DNA of 64,000 nt from Sinorhizobium sp. BG8. GTDB lineage: Bacteria; Pseudomonadota; Alphaproteobacteria; Rhizobiales; Rhizobiaceae. This document shows, piece after piece, positions 19,716-28,804 of this stretch. Below the pieces are notes generated by a model that was not told the DNA's origin, ran no database searches, and worked only from the letters and a program-made list of their open reading frames with translations. The position numbers and the translations under genes were made by a program. Within the stretch, counting starts at the first letter, position 1, and every line of letters begins with the position of its first letter. The DNA lies in contig NZ_CP044011.1 in NCBI RefSeq assembly GCF_016864555.1, positions 2,189,501-2,253,500 of the forward strand, read 5' to 3'.

Positions 19716-20269
19716 TGCACTGTCTCCTCGCGGTGACGGTAGTAGTGCCGGCTGGCCTTCACCCGGTTGCCGCAGACTGCCATGTCGCACCATGCGCGCG
19801 ACCGGTTGCGACTGCGGTCGAGAAACAGCCACTGACAGTTCGGGCAGATCTTGAGCCGCTCCGGCTGCGGGTTGGCGGCAAGGAAGAGCGCCGAGCGCGC
19901 GGTCGCCGTGTCGAGCAAGCAATCCTTGTCTCCGCGGCTCGTGCGCAGTGTCGCCGATATCGCGTCGAGGAGGTCGGCGAGCAGCGCCGGATCGCCGTTG
20001 CCTGATGCTTCGGCCCGGAAATGGCGGTCGATCGCCTCGCGAAGGCCGATGAACCGCGCGCGACCCGCCGGGGGTACAGGAGCGACCGGTCCGTAGACAT
20101 CCCGCTCGGCGCAATGGCGGTTCACACCGGCGGCGAAGGCATCCATCGCCGCCGCATCGGCGAAGCGGTCGATGCGCCGCGAAGCGTCCGGTCGCAGCAC
20201 GACCGAGTTGGCGACGTCGAGCGCCAGAGAGCCGCCGGCGAAGCGGTGCGAGGTCCAGGAGAAGGTCAT
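19712..20269 (-). CDS. CGNR zinc-finger protein (ABATE-domain putative regulator)
   Basis: 185 aa. The C-terminal module CPNCQWLFLDRSRNRSRAWCDMAVCGNRVKASRHYYR is the CGNR zinc finger (four Cys, CGNR signature), a presumed DNA-binding stress-regulator module. The N-terminal ABATE domain (FAGGSLALDVANSVV onward) is thought to sense a ligand. It is translationally coupled to the lipoprotein and divergent from the broken LivH permease; the perfect palindrome 10 bp upstream of its start codon is a plausible own operator. Confidence 0.88.
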   Translation of the reverse strand: MTFSWTSHRFAGGSLALDVANSVVLRPDASRRIDRFADAAAMDAFAAGVNRHCAERDVYGPVAPVPPAGRARFIGLREAIDRHFRAEASGNGDPALLADLLDAISATLRTSRGDKDCLLDTATARSALFLAANPQPERLKICPNCQWLFLDRSRNRSRAWCDMAVCGNRVKASRHYYRHREETVQ

Positions 20270-20278
20270 CGATCATCC

Positions 20279-20306
20279 TAACTGGTAAAATGCATAATAC
20301 CAGTTA
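20279..20306. promoter_or_regulatory. Perfect palindrome, probable operator between CGNR gene and permease
   Basis: TAACTGGTA and TACCAGTTA form an exact inverted repeat separated by 10 AT-rich bases (centre contains ATGCAT). It sits in the 67-bp gap between two divergent starts, 10 bp from the CGNR ATG and 31 bp from the permease ATG, so a bound protein would block both. TATAGT just to its right could be a plus-strand -10 element. The CGNR protein is the natural candidate; a GntR-type repressor is the alternative. Confidence 0.65.
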
Positions 20307-20336
20307 TAGTGATCTTGTCACCCGTTGGATGCGCGC

Positions 20337-21232
20337 ATGGCCTATCTCCTCCAGCAGTTCGCGAACGCCGTGCCGGTTGCCGCGCTCTATGCGGTGCTTG
20401 CCTTCGGCTATTCGCTGGCCTTCGCCGTCACCCGACGGGCGGACATCACCTTCGGCGCGCTCTTTGCCTTTTCCGCGCAGATGTTCATCCTGTTTTCCGA
20501 CTATGCCTGGAACCGGCTGTGGCTGGTGCTGCCCGCCGCCCTCGCGGTCGGAGCGGTGGCGGCGGCCGTCTATGCCATCGGTGCCGCGGTCGTGGTGGCG
20601 CGTCACGTCATGCGACCGCTCGCCTTCTCGTCCGACAACACCGTCGTGGTCGCGGCGGTCGGTGTGGTGCTGGTGCTGATGGAGACTGCCCGGCTCGCCT
20701 CCGATACCCGCAGCCTGTGGCTTCCACCCTTTCTGAACACGCCCGTGGTGTTCTGGAACGATCCGGCCTTTCCGGTGACGCTGACCACGATCCAGCTCGC
20801 CAATGCCGGGATCATGTTCGCGGTGGTCGGTCTCGGCCATGTCTGTCTCGTGCGCTCGAGATGGGGAGGCGATGGCGGGCGGTATCGGAGGACCGGGAGG
20901 CTGCGGAGCTCTGCGGCGTCGACAGCGCCGGCGTCTACATTGCCGCCTACGGCACGGCTGCGCTGGTCGCGAGCCTGACGGGCATTCTCGCGGCTTCCTA
21001 CTACGGCAACATGGATTTCGGAGCGGGCATGACCTTCGGCGTGAAGGTCCTGTTCATCGCCGCGATCGGCGGCCACGGCACTCCGCTCAAGGCGGCGGTC
21101 GGCGGCGCCGGTGTCGGTCTCGCGGAAACCTTCTGGAATGCCTATGCGGCGGCGCTCTGGCGCGACCTCGTGATCTTCTCGGTCCTGGTGCTCCTGCTCG
21201 TCATCTTCCGGCGCGAGAAGGCGATCCCCTGA
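20337..21232 (+). pseudogene. Frameshifted branched-chain amino acid ABC permease (LivH type)
   Basis: The first frame, from ATG 20337, encodes MAYLLQQFANAVPVAALYAVL and continues with LivH-like helices to about VGLGHVCLVR (near 20855), then turns into Arg/Ser-rich nonsense to 20978. The second frame picks up permease sequence at about 20870 (EDREAAELCGVD, YIAAYGTAALVASLTGILAA, GVKVLFIAAIGGHGTPLKAAVGG) and runs to the stop at 21232. Together they make one LivH of about 300 aa needing a one-base shift near 20855-20885. No other ABC subunit is nearby. Either a decaying gene or a sequencing error. Confidence 0.8.
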
Positions 21233-21297
21233 CCCGTATGCGGCAGTGGCTCTCGGATGACGTCGAGGCAAAGGCAGCCGAAACGCGGACGGCTCGG

Positions 21298-21774
21298 TCA
21301 GCGCCGCCACTTGTCGCGGGCGTGGTCGTCGGCGTCGCGGGCATCCACCCAGCCGCCTTCGGTGCCGTCACGCAGGTGTTCCTTCTTCCAGAAGGGCGCG
21401 GAGGTCTTGAGATAGTCCATCACGAAGGCAGCGCCGTCGAATGCGGCCTGACGGTGCGAGGCCGTGGCGATGACAAGCACGATGTTTCCGCCCGGCGCGA
21501 TTGGTCCGACGCGATGGATCGCTGAAATGCCGGAAAGCTGGAAGCGTTCGATCGCCTCGTGGCAGATGCGACCGATTTCCGCCTCCGCCATGCCCGGATA
21601 GTGTTCGAGTTCGAGGGCCGCCAGCCGTCCGCCGTCGTCCCGGCAAAGCCCGGTGAAGGTGACGACCGCGCCGATCTCGGTACGGCCCTCGGTGAGGCGG
21701 CTCAATTCGCTTGCGGCGTCGAAGTCCTCGCGGCTGACGCGAACGATGACCGGAGCCTCGCGCCCGCCACCCAT
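21298..21774 (-). CDS. moaE: Molybdopterin synthase catalytic subunit
   Basis: 158 aa. It converts precursor Z to molybdopterin with sulfur carried by MoaD. Family features: GAVVTFTGLCRD, ALELEHYPGMAEAEI, AIHRVGPIAPGGNIVLVIATASHRQAAF and the active-site Lys pair in YLKTSAPFWKKEH. It lies 2 nt after moaD on the same strand, behind pgsA. The molybdoenzyme at 30984-33104 is a possible user of the cofactor. Confidence 0.95.
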   Translation of the reverse strand: MGGGREAPVIVRVSREDFDAASELSRLTEGRTEIGAVVTFTGLCRDDGGRLAALELEHYPGMAEAEIGRICHEAIERFQLSGISAIHRVGPIAPGGNIVLVIATASHRQAAFDGAAFVMDYLKTSAPFWKKEHLRDGTEGGWVDARDADDHARDKWRR

Positions 21775-21776
21775 GA

Positions 21777-22031
21777 TCAGCCTCCGGTCATCGGAGGGAA
21801 AAGCGCTATCTCGCGCGCCCCACCGATCGGCTCGTCATGCTCGACATGTTCCTGGTTGATCGCGACGCGGATGACGTTCTCGTGCTCCAGCGCCGCCTCG
21901 TATTCCTCGCCTCTCGTCTTGAGAAAAGCGATGAGGTCGCCTGCCGTCTTCACGGAGGCGGGAAGCGCGAGATCTTCCTCGCCCTTGCCGATCCTCTCTC
22001 GCACCCAGGCGAAATAGACGAGCTTGACCAT
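21777..22031 (-). CDS. moaD: Molybdopterin synthase sulfur carrier subunit
   Basis: 84 aa, ubiquitin-like. It begins MVKLVYFAWVRERIG and ends in the required double glycine (PPMTGG), which becomes the thiocarboxylate that feeds MoaE. The typical VAINQEHVEHDEPIG loop is present. It starts immediately after pgsA and ends just before moaE, giving a tight pgsA-moaD-moaE block. Confidence 0.95.
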   Translation of the reverse strand: MVKLVYFAWVRERIGKGEEDLALPASVKTAGDLIAFLKTRGEEYEAALEHENVIRVAINQEHVEHDEPIGGAREIALFPPMTGG

Positions 22032-22032
22032 C

Positions 22033-22614
22033 TCAATCGACCATATGCTTGGCGCCGGCGCGGAAGTAGTCGTAACCGGTATAGATGGTCAGGATGGCGG
22101 CGACCCACAGCAGGGTGATGCCGATTTCGGTCGTATAAGGCAGCACCTTGTCGCCGGCAGGGCCGGCCAGCAGGAAGGCGATCGCCACCATCTGCGCCGT
22201 GGTCTTCCATTTGGCGATCCGCGTGACCGGCACGCTGACCTTCAGTGCCGCCAGATATTCGCGCAGGCCCGATACCAGGATTTCGCGGCAAAGGATCGTG
22301 ATCGCCGCCCAGAGCGACCAGCCGGCAATCGTCTGGTCGGCGGCCATCAGCAGAAGCACGGCGGCTATCAGGAGCTTGTCGGCGATCGGATCCAGCATCT
22401 TGCCGATATTGGAGGTCTGGTTCCAGATGCGGGCGAGATAGCCATCGAGATAGTCGGTGATCGAGGCGGCGATGAACAGGCCGAGACCGGTCCATCGGGC
22501 GAAATCGGAACTCTCGAGCCGACCCTCGATGAAAAAGCAGACGACGATCAGCGGCACGGCCAGAATGCGAGCGTAAGTGAGGAGATTGGGGATGTTGTAT
22601 GCGCGCGATGCCAT
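22033..22614 (-). CDS. pgsA: CDP-diacylglycerol-glycerol-3-phosphate 3-phosphatidyltransferase
   Basis: 193 aa from ATG at 22614 (MASRAYNIPNLLTYARI); the frame is open 32 codons further but the conserved N-terminus starts here. It makes phosphatidylglycerol phosphate in the inner membrane. The CDP-alcohol phosphotransferase motif D-x2-D-G-x2-A-R-x8-G-x3-D-x3-D is intact (DYLDGYLARIW through KMLDPIADK). About four to five membrane helices. First gene of pgsA-moaD-moaE, next to uvrC except for the inserted CAP/RTX gene. Confidence 0.93.
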   Translation of the reverse strand: MASRAYNIPNLLTYARILAVPLIVVCFFIEGRLESSDFARWTGLGLFIAASITDYLDGYLARIWNQTSNIGKMLDPIADKLLIAAVLLLMAADQTIAGWSLWAAITILCREILVSGLREYLAALKVSVPVTRIAKWKTTAQMVAIAFLLAGPAGDKVLPYTTEIGITLLWVAAILTIYTGYDYFRAGAKHMVD

Positions 22615-22752
22615 GGATTTTACATTTCTCTGCCGTTTGAGCGTAAATGATGGCTTTGCGTCGCCAACGTCAACTGTCCCCGCCGTCTTTTTTGGCTCCG
22701 ATAGCGGCATAATTCCGGTGCGCGGAATACGTCTCCGCCGGCGCCGCGAAGG

Positions 22753-24072
22753 TCAGAGCAGGAAGTCGCTCTTGTAGAGTGTCATCGCGTCGTCGAGGTG
22801 GATCACGAAATCCGATTTCTTGTCCCCGTTGAGGTCGGCGTAAATGTAGGTATCGGAGGCCTTCTTGCTGTAGCGCAGTTCCCCCGCATCACCGGAATAG
22901 GACTTCGTTCCGATGAAGGAGAAGTCCTGGGTGCCGCTTCTGGTCGTATCGGCGTCGAGCGACCTCAGGTCGATGCGGTCGCCCTGCGAATGGGAAAAGT
23001 CGATGATCGTGTCGCGGCCGGAGGAGGCCGCCGTGCTGTCCGACTTCAGGTTGAACACGAAGGTGTCTGCGCCCGATCCGCCCGAAAGCTTGTCCGCGCC
23101 GCCGCCGCCCGTAATCTTGTCGTTTCCCGCGCCGCCCGAGATCGAATCGTTGCCGTTCTTGCCGTCGATGCGGTTGGAGCCGACATTGCCCACGAGCCGC
23201 TCGGAGGCGGAGGAGCCGGTAAGCGCCAGCGCGTCGCGGCCCAAAAGTTTCGCGCCGCTCGCGCCCGAGGTCAGCGTCAGAGATACGGAGCTCTCGATGA
23301 ACTTGCCGTCCACGAGGTCGATCTTGGCATTCTCGCTGAGTACCTTCGCCTCGAGCTTCACGGCGGAGGATCCGGTGCCGAACGCCACCGAGTTGGTGCC
23401 GGCACTAACCTTCATCTGGTAGCCGCCGCTCGCGATGCTGTCCGTCGTCTTGCCCTCTGAGGAAATGCGCACGTCGTTGCGCCCTTCGCCGACCGAATAG
23501 AAATCGTCCCCGGAAGTGTCGTTGTAGATCACCCCCGTCAGGAAGATGGAACTGCCGGATTTGGCGAAGTTCTGCGTGACCATCGAGGCGTTGTAGGTGG
23601 TGCCGCCGGAGGTGAATTTGCCGGCGATCTGTCCGATGCCGATTTCACGAAAGCTCTCCTCGAGAATGTTCTCCCGGTGTCCGGCGCTCAGGAACAGGTT
23701 CTTGTGCTGGCTGATGATCGCAGACGTCAGGTCGAGCGACCCGGTCGTTCCCGTCCAGGCGATGTTTTCGCCGGTCGCCCACGAGCCCGTGAGTGAGTAG
23801 TTTGCCGCCTGCATGCGCTGTGTGGGTGTGGAGCCGCCCTTGCCGGTATGGCTGAAGGTGTCGGTATCGATCATCCATTGGCTGTGGCCGCGCGCGGAAT
23901 TGATGAGCAGGTAGTTCATCGCCAGCGGTGCCTTCGTCGAGCCGCTGATCGTCCCTGAAGGAAGATTGTCGTTCAGGCTGATCCCGTACCGCTTGGCCTC
24001 CGTGATCGGATCGAGGCGCGCGCGGTTCACCAGTTCCAGCATCAGCTGTTCGCGTGCGGTCGGTTGTGCCAT
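22753..24072 (-). CDS. Secreted CAP/SCP-domain protein with RTX repeats
   Basis: 439 aa, no N-terminal signal. Residues about 5-165 are a CAP (SCP/PR-1-like) domain: MLELVNRARLDP, GHSQWMIDTDTFSHTG, ATGENIAW, NLFLSAGHRENIL, with His residues of the CAP cavity present. The middle (about 165-285) is beta-rich and unassigned. Residues about 295-345 hold RTX nonapeptides (NGNDSISGGAGNDKITGGGGADKL), followed by a serralysin-type C-terminal module (GADTFVF, DTIIDFSHSQGDRIDL). Together these indicate type I secretion and calcium-dependent folding outside the cell. No ABC exporter is nearby. Confidence 0.88.
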   Translation of the reverse strand: MAQPTAREQLMLELVNRARLDPITEAKRYGISLNDNLPSGTISGSTKAPLAMNYLLINSARGHSQWMIDTDTFSHTGKGGSTPTQRMQAANYSLTGSWATGENIAWTGTTGSLDLTSAIISQHKNLFLSAGHRENILEESFREIGIGQIAGKFTSGGTTYNASMVTQNFAKSGSSIFLTGVIYNDTSGDDFYSVGEGRNDVRISSEGKTTDSIASGGYQMKVSAGTNSVAFGTGSSAVKLEAKVLSENAKIDLVDGKFIESSVSLTLTSGASGAKLLGRDALALTGSSASERLVGNVGSNRIDGKNGNDSISGGAGNDKITGGGGADKLSGGSGADTFVFNLKSDSTAASSGRDTIIDFSHSQGDRIDLRSLDADTTRSGTQDFSFIGTKSYSGDAGELRYSKKASDTYIYADLNGDKKSDFVIHLDDAMTLYKSDFLL

Positions 24073-24216
24073 CGGCAGGATCTCCTCAATCTTCGCGGGC
24101 CGCGGTCTCTCTGTTCAACCTAAGCTAAAAGAGTGAATCAAACAAAGCGGTCGCAAGCGGCTTTCGCACTGCGAGATGGGCAAAATGGGGCGGATGGCGA
24201 ATTTCGCGGCGCCGGG

Positions 24217-26250
24217 TTACTGCGTCGCGTCTTCGTGGAAGTGGCTGTAGACAAGGCGCGCTACGCTTTCCGAGATTCCCTCGACAGCCATCAGGTCGGC
24301 AATGGCCGCGCGGGAGACGGCTTTCGCCGTCCCGAAATGCTGGAGCAGCGCCCGCTTGCGCGTCGGGCCGATGCCGGAAATCTCGTCCAGCGGGTTCTTC
24401 ACCATTTCCTTCTTGCGACGGGCGCGATGCGAGCCGATGGCGAAGCGGTGGGCCTCGTCGCGAAGCCGCTGGATGAAGTAGAGCACGGGATCGCGCGGCG
24501 GCAGCGAGAAGTCCGGTTTGCCGGCGGCGAAGAAGCGCTCGCGTCCCGCTTCACGGTCGGCGCCCTTGGCAACGCCGATCGCCGTCACGCGATCGGTCAC
24601 GCCGAGCTCGTCGAGGATCGCCCGGACCGCGGTCATCTGCCCCTGTCCGCCGTCGATGAGGATGACATCGGGCCAGGCCGGGAAGGGGAGGTCGGCGCTC
24701 TCGGCCGCCGAAATCTCGGTACGGTCCGGCAGGCCCTCCTCCTTTAGGAGGCGGCTGAAGCGGCGGGTCATCACTTCCCGCATCATGCCGAAGTCGTCGC
24801 CGGGGGTGATGTCGGTCGATTTGATGTTGAACTTCCGGTACTGCCCCTTCACGAAGCCTTCCGGCCCGGCGACCACCATCCCGCCGACGGCGTTCGTCCC
24901 CATTATGTGCGAGTTGTCGTAGATCTCGATGCGCCGCGGCACGTAGGCGAGCTCGAAGGTCTTCGCAAATCCCTCCAGCAGGCGCGACTGCGATGCGGTT
25001 TCCGCCAGCTTGCGGCCATGCGCCTCGCGTGCGTTGGAAAGCACATGGTCGACGAGGTCCTTCTTCTCGCCCCGCTGCGGCACGAGGATCGAGACCTTGT
25101 ATCCCGCGCGTTCGCTGAGAGCCTGGGACAGCAGGTCGATCTCCTCGACCGTTTCCGAGAGCAGGATCTGCCTCGGACAGGGCTTGTCGTCGTAGAACTG
25201 CGCCAGGAAGGCGTTCAGCACCTCCGCGCCCGAAAGCTGCGGGTCGGCCTTCGGGAAGTAGGCGCGGTTGCCCCAGTTCTGTCCCGTGCGGAAGAAGAAC
25301 ACCTGGATGCAGGAGACGCCGCCCTCGTGGTGGATTGCGAAGACGTCGGCTTCCTCGACGCCGGACGGATTGATGCCCTGGTGACTCTGCACGTGCGAAA
25401 GCGCCGCCAGCCGGTCGCGATAGATCGCGGCGCGCTCGAAATCGAGTTCCTCGGCGGCCTCGTTCATGGCGGTCGCCATGTGTGCCTTGACGTTCTGGCT
25501 CTTGCCGGAAAGGAAGTCCTTGGCCTCCCTGACGAGTTCCGAATAGTCGCCGTCGCTGATCTCGTGCGTGCAGGGGCCGGAACAGCGCTTGATCTGGTAG
25601 AGCAGGCACGGTCGCGTGCGCGTCTCGAACACGCTGTCGGTACAGGTCCTGAGCAGGAAGGCGCGCTGGAGCGAGTTGATGGTCCGCCCAACGGCGCCGG
25701 CGGAAGCGAAGGGCCCGAAATAGTCGCCCTTGCGGGCGCGGGCGCCGCGATGCTTGAAGATCGCCGGCGCGCGCGTATCCGCGGTGACGAGGATATAGGG
25801 AAAGGACTTGTCGTCGCGCAGCAGCACGTTAAAGCGCGGCCGCAACCGCTTGATAAGATTCGCCTCGAGCAGAAGCGCCTCTGTCTCGGTGCGCGTCGTC
25901 ACGAACTCCATGTGCGCGGTCTCCCGGATCATCCGGGTGATGCGGTTGGAATGCCCGCGGCCGAGCGCATAGTTCGTTACGCGCTTCTTGAGACTGCGCG
26001 CCTTGCCGACATAGAGAACGTCGCCCGCCTCGTTGAACATCCGGTAGACGCCGGGGCTGTTCGGCAGCCGCTTGACGAGCGCATGGATGAGTTCCGCCCC
26101 GCGGAGGCCCTCAGGCACTCCGGCGCTCTCATTCCAGTCGATGTCGCGCGCGCCGCCAACCTCGGCCGTGCCTTCCGGCAGGTCGTCGTCCTCGTCCTTG
26201 TCGGTCTCGTCGTACAGGATGCCGCCATCCTGGACAGGCCGTCCGTTCAT
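24217..26250 (-). CDS. uvrC: UvrABC excinuclease subunit C
   Basis: 677 aa from ATG at 26250, which overlaps the SDR stop by 4 nt. The GIY-YIG nuclease domain (about 60-140: [30 protein letters not shown]) cuts 3' of the lesion. The Cys cluster ([15 protein letters not shown]) and UVR helix ([19 protein letters not shown]) follow. The C-terminal RNase H-like domain ([30 protein letters not shown]) cuts 5', and two helix-hairpin-helix motifs ([20 protein letters not shown]) end the protein. The N-terminus has an acidic extension of about 50 residues. Confidence 0.96.
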   Translation of the reverse strand: MNGRPVQDGGILYDETDKDEDDDLPEGTAEVGGARDIDWNESAGVPEGLRGAELIHALVKRLPNSPGVYRMFNEAGDVLYVGKARSLKKRVTNYALGRGHSNRITRMIRETAHMEFVTTRTETEALLLEANLIKRLRPRFNVLLRDDKSFPYILVTADTRAPAIFKHRGARARKGDYFGPFASAGAVGRTINSLQRAFLLRTCTDSVFETRTRPCLLYQIKRCSGPCTHEISDGDYSELVREAKDFLSGKSQNVKAHMATAMNEAAEELDFERAAIYRDRLAALSHVQSHQGINPSGVEEADVFAIHHEGGVSCIQVFFFRTGQNWGNRAYFPKADPQLSGAEVLNAFLAQFYDDKPCPRQILLSETVEEIDLLSQALSERAGYKVSILVPQRGEKKDLVDHVLSNAREAHGRKLAETASQSRLLEGFAKTFELAYVPRRIEIYDNSHIMGTNAVGGMVVAGPEGFVKGQYRKFNIKSTDITPGDDFGMMREVMTRRFSRLLKEEGLPDRTEISAAESADLPFPAWPDVILIDGGQGQMTAVRAILDELGVTDRVTAIGVAKGADREAGRERFFAAGKPDFSLPPRDPVLYFIQRLRDEAHRFAIGSHRARRKKEMVKNPLDEISGIGPTRKRALLQHFGTAKAVSRAAIADLMAVEGISESVARLVYSHFHEDATQ

Positions 26251-27011
26251 TCCATGATCTCCGCGATGTCGGGGGTCTCCCAGGCGAGATGCTGTCCGCC
26301 ATCGAGCGCAATCATTTGACCCGTAATCGAGGGCGTGTCGAACAAAAATCGCACGGTCCGGCCGAATTCCTCCAGTCCCGGACCGGTCCTCAGCAGCAGT
26401 CCGCTCGTCTGCATCTCGAAGTCGCGGGGGTCCTGCCGTTCGTTGGGCAGTGTCGGCCCGGGACCGATCGCATTGACGCGAATGGCAGGTGCCAGCGTCT
26501 GCGCCATGGTGCGCGTCGCCATCCACAAGGCCGCCTTGGAGAGCGTGTAGGAGTAGAACCGGGGAGTGGGGTTCCAGACCCGCTGGTCGATGAGGTTGAC
26601 GATCAGGCCGGTCCCGTTCGCGGGCAGTTGCCGGGCGAAGTCCCGGGCAAGGATCGATGGCGCCTTCACGTGGATGTTGAAGTGCCGGTCCCAGAACTCC
26701 TCGTGAAATGCGTCGACGCTGTCGGGTTTGAAGATGGACGCGTTGTTGACGAGCACGCCGAGCGGTCCCAGTCGCTTCGTGACGTCTCCTATCAGCGTCG
26801 CGGTCGAGGCCGAATCGGTAAGGTCGCATGCCACTGCGACAGCGTTCGCGCCCTTCGCCCTCAACGATTCGGCAAGCGCCTCGGCGACGTTCACCGAGTC
26901 GTTCGCATGAATGGCGACAGCGAAACCATGGGCTGCCAGGTCCTCTGCAATAGCCTTGCCGATACGCTTCGCAGCACCCGTAACGAGTGCTGTTTTTATT
27001 GCTTCCTTCAA
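26247..27011 (-). CDS. Short-chain dehydrogenase/reductase, TTG start
   Basis: 254 aa from TTG at 27011, placed 7 nt after GGCGGA and directly before the conserved SDR start [17 protein letters not shown]. No ATG or GTG lies between this and the Rossmann motif, and the open frame upstream to 27272 runs through AT-rich non-coding-like sequence. Motifs: TGAAKRIG (cofactor), LVNNAS, catalytic [10 protein letters not shown] (Tyr-x3-Lys), then [14 protein letters not shown](P)-dependent; the substrate is unknown, though the family resembles pteridine or folate reductase-like SDRs. It precedes uvrC with ATGA overlap. Confidence 0.87.
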   Translation of the reverse strand: MKEAIKTALVTGAAKRIGKAIAEDLAAHGFAVAIHANDSVNVAEALAESLRAKGANAVAVACDLTDSASTATLIGDVTKRLGPLGVLVNNASIFKPDSVDAFHEEFWDRHFNIHVKAPSILARDFARQLPANGTGLIVNLIDQRVWNPTPRFYSYTLSKAALWMATRTMAQTLAPAIRVNAIGPGPTLPNERQDPRDFEMQTSGLLLRTGPGLEEFGRTVRFLFDTPSITGQMIALDGGQHLAWETPDIAEIME

Positions 27012-27373
27012 CGAAAATTCCGCCTGCCGATTCCTTTGATTAACCCGCCCAAGATATAGGCAAGAACGGGCCCGCTCAAACGGGCGCCCGGCAAATGTTT
27101 TCGAAAAAATTAATTCTGGAGAGTGTGGAGTATTATTTAGCTTCACATTAAGTATATTTGAATCATTTCTGCGTTTATGGTTAATAAATACCATGTTGTA
27201 GTGAAGCAACATCGCAATTAGGACATCGCTGCGCCGCAAAAAATTCATATTTTGGCTCTTGGAATTCCTCAATCTTTATTCAATTTACCCCCATCTCGAC
27301 GGGACTGAATTTGAGTAACGATGTTCCGGCGTGCCTATTCGGCAACGGACATTGGAATGTAAAGGAGACTACT
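27012..27373. other. AT-rich divergent promoter region, 362 bp
   Basis: The segment between the divergent SDR-uvrC operon and the RopB-like gene is strikingly AT-rich from about 27090 to 27300, unlike the GC-rich flanks. It probably carries both promoters and the long leader common for abundant outer-membrane proteins. A strong AAAGGAGAC ribosome-binding site ends it. No conserved structure was identified. Confidence 0.5.
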
Positions 27374-28009
27374 ATGCGTACACTCATCACCTCCCTCATG
27401 GCCACCGCTATGACTTTCGCTGCCTTCCAGGCAGTCCAGGCCGCTGACGCGGTCGACGAGATCCCGCAGGCTCCGGCTGCGGAATTCTCCCAGCCGGCGG
27501 CAAACTGGGCGGGTGCCTATGCGGGTGGTACGGCTTCCTGGCAGAAGGGCAGCTTTGATCGCCAGAGCGGCAACGACGCCAACGGCTTCGGCGGCGGCGT
27601 CTACGGCGGCTACAACCTGCAGAGCGGCCAGATCGTGTACGGCGGTGAAGGCGACCTGAACTATTCGGGCATCGACTCGAAGAACAACGTCCGTAAGGCC
27701 GAGCAGGGTGTCAACGGCTCGATCCGCGCTCGCGTCGGTGTCGACCTGAACCCGGTTCTGCTCTATGGCACCGCCGGTGTTGCCGCCACCAACGCGGAAA
27801 TGAAGGACTCGACCTCGAGCGACAGCAACACGCTGGTCGGCTGGACCGCTGGCGTCGGCGCTGAAGCCTTCGTGACCAACAACGTCACGGCGCGCGTCGA
27901 ATACCGCTACACCGACTACTCGAGCAAGCGCTTCGGCCTCGACTCGGGCACGGTTCGCTCCGGTCTCGAAGACAACAGCGTTCGCGTCGGCATGGGCGTG
28001 AAGTTCTGA
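27374..28009 (+). CDS. ropB: Outer-membrane beta-barrel protein, RopB/Omp25 type
   Basis: 211 aa from ATG at 27374 with AAAGGAGAC before it. The signal peptide MRTLITSLMATAMTFAAFQAVQAAD is followed by a short Pro/Ala linker (EIPQAPAA) and WAGAYAGGTASW, the start of an 8-stranded barrel of Omp25/Omp31 proteins. Alternating strands (GGGVYGGYNLQSGQIVYGGE, SIRARVGVDL, NVTARVEYRYTDY) and the terminal RVGMGVKF with last-residue Phe fit an outer-membrane protein. Its place beside uvrC matches what I remember of sinorhizobial ropB1; the name is by family, not orthology test. Confidence 0.85.
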   Translation: MRTLITSLMATAMTFAAFQAVQAADAVDEIPQAPAAEFSQPAANWAGAYAGGTASWQKGSFDRQSGNDANGFGGGVYGGYNLQSGQIVYGGEGDLNYSGIDSKNNVRKAEQGVNGSIRARVGVDLNPVLLYGTAGVAATNAEMKDSTSSDSNTLVGWTAGVGAEAFVTNNVTARVEYRYTDYSSKRFGLDSGTVRSGLEDNSVRVGMGVKF

Positions 28010-28029
28010 TATCGGCCAATCGCCGAAAG

Positions 28030-28068
28030 AAAATGGCCGGGCGTCGATCGCCCGGCCATTTTCGTTTT
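28030..28068. terminator. Bidirectional intrinsic terminator after ropB
   Basis: AAAATGGCCGGGCG pairs with CGCCCGGCCATTTT (about 28030-28043 / 28050-28063) over a short loop, followed by CGTTTTGG. A-rich left and T-rich right arms let it act for ropB and for the convergent GST gene. Confidence 0.88.
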
Positions 28069-28103
28069 GGGGTACGAGGGGAAGGCCTCCGGATCGTCGC
28101 GGG

Positions 28104-28694
28104 TCAGGCCTTGAACTTTGCGTAGTCCGGAAAGACCGCTTCGAAGCGCGTCAGGAAGCGGGCAAGCTTCGGCCGGCGCTTCTGCCACTGGCCGGCAAAT
28201 CTGAGCTCGATGTAGCGCAGCATCGCGGCAAGCGCGAAATGTCCGGCATGCGGCTTCTTTCCGAGCCGGGGCATGTTGGCCTCGATGAGATCCAGCGCCC
28301 GCTCGGCCTTGGCCCATTGCCGGTCGATCCAGGGCTGGTAGACGAATTCCTCCGGGCGCATCCGCTTTTCATAGACGATCGCCAGCAGGCAGTCGCAGAT
28401 GCCGTCGGCGGTCGCCTCCAGCACTTCCACTTCCGTCAGCTTGTCGGCATTGCGCGGGTAGAGGGTCCGCCCGGTCTGGCGATCGATAAAGCGCATGATG
28501 GCGCGGCTGTCGTAGACCGCCTTGCCGTCGTCGGTGAGGAGCGTCGGGATCTTGCCGAGCGGGTTTGCGGAGATGAGTTCCGCCGGGTCGGTCTTGGTCT
28601 CGGTCGCCACGTGCTCTGCATTGAGGCCGGCATAGTGGGCCGCCATCCGCACCTTCGTGGAGTAGGGGGAGGCATCGGAATAGAAGATCTTCAT
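28104..28694 (-). CDS. Glutathione S-transferase family protein
   Basis: 196 aa from ATG at 28694, with AGGAACC before it; the frame upstream is antisense noise. The N-terminal thioredoxin-like domain shows MKIFYSDASPYSTKVRMAA (Ser/Cys-position SPYS), NPLGKIPTLLTDDG and the glutathione-binding YDSRAIMRFID (Asp-Ser-Arg). The C-terminal helical domain includes HAGHFALAAMLRYIELRF. Cytosolic. Substrate unknown. It stands alone, convergent with ropB. Confidence 0.9.
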   Translation of the reverse strand: MKIFYSDASPYSTKVRMAAHYAGLNAEHVATETKTDPAELISANPLGKIPTLLTDDGKAVYDSRAIMRFIDRQTGRTLYPRNADKLTEVEVLEATADGICDCLLAIVYEKRMRPEEFVYQPWIDRQWAKAERALDLIEANMPRLGKKPHAGHFALAAMLRYIELRFAGQWQKRRPKLARFLTRFEAVFPDYAKFKA

Positions 28695-28804
28695 CGCAAG
28701 GTTCCTGTCGTGGCGTGCCGTCCGGCACCGCGTCCTGAGCGGCGCCCGTGCACCGTCGTCCCCGCATCGATTGCGCAAAAAGCGATTCCCGTCGAGGCGC
28801 GATC

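Noticed and set aside
20325-20978. Treating the first half of the permease as a complete 217-aa protein
   Set aside because: Its last ~40 residues are Arg/Ser noise, while the real LivH C-terminus continues in another frame.
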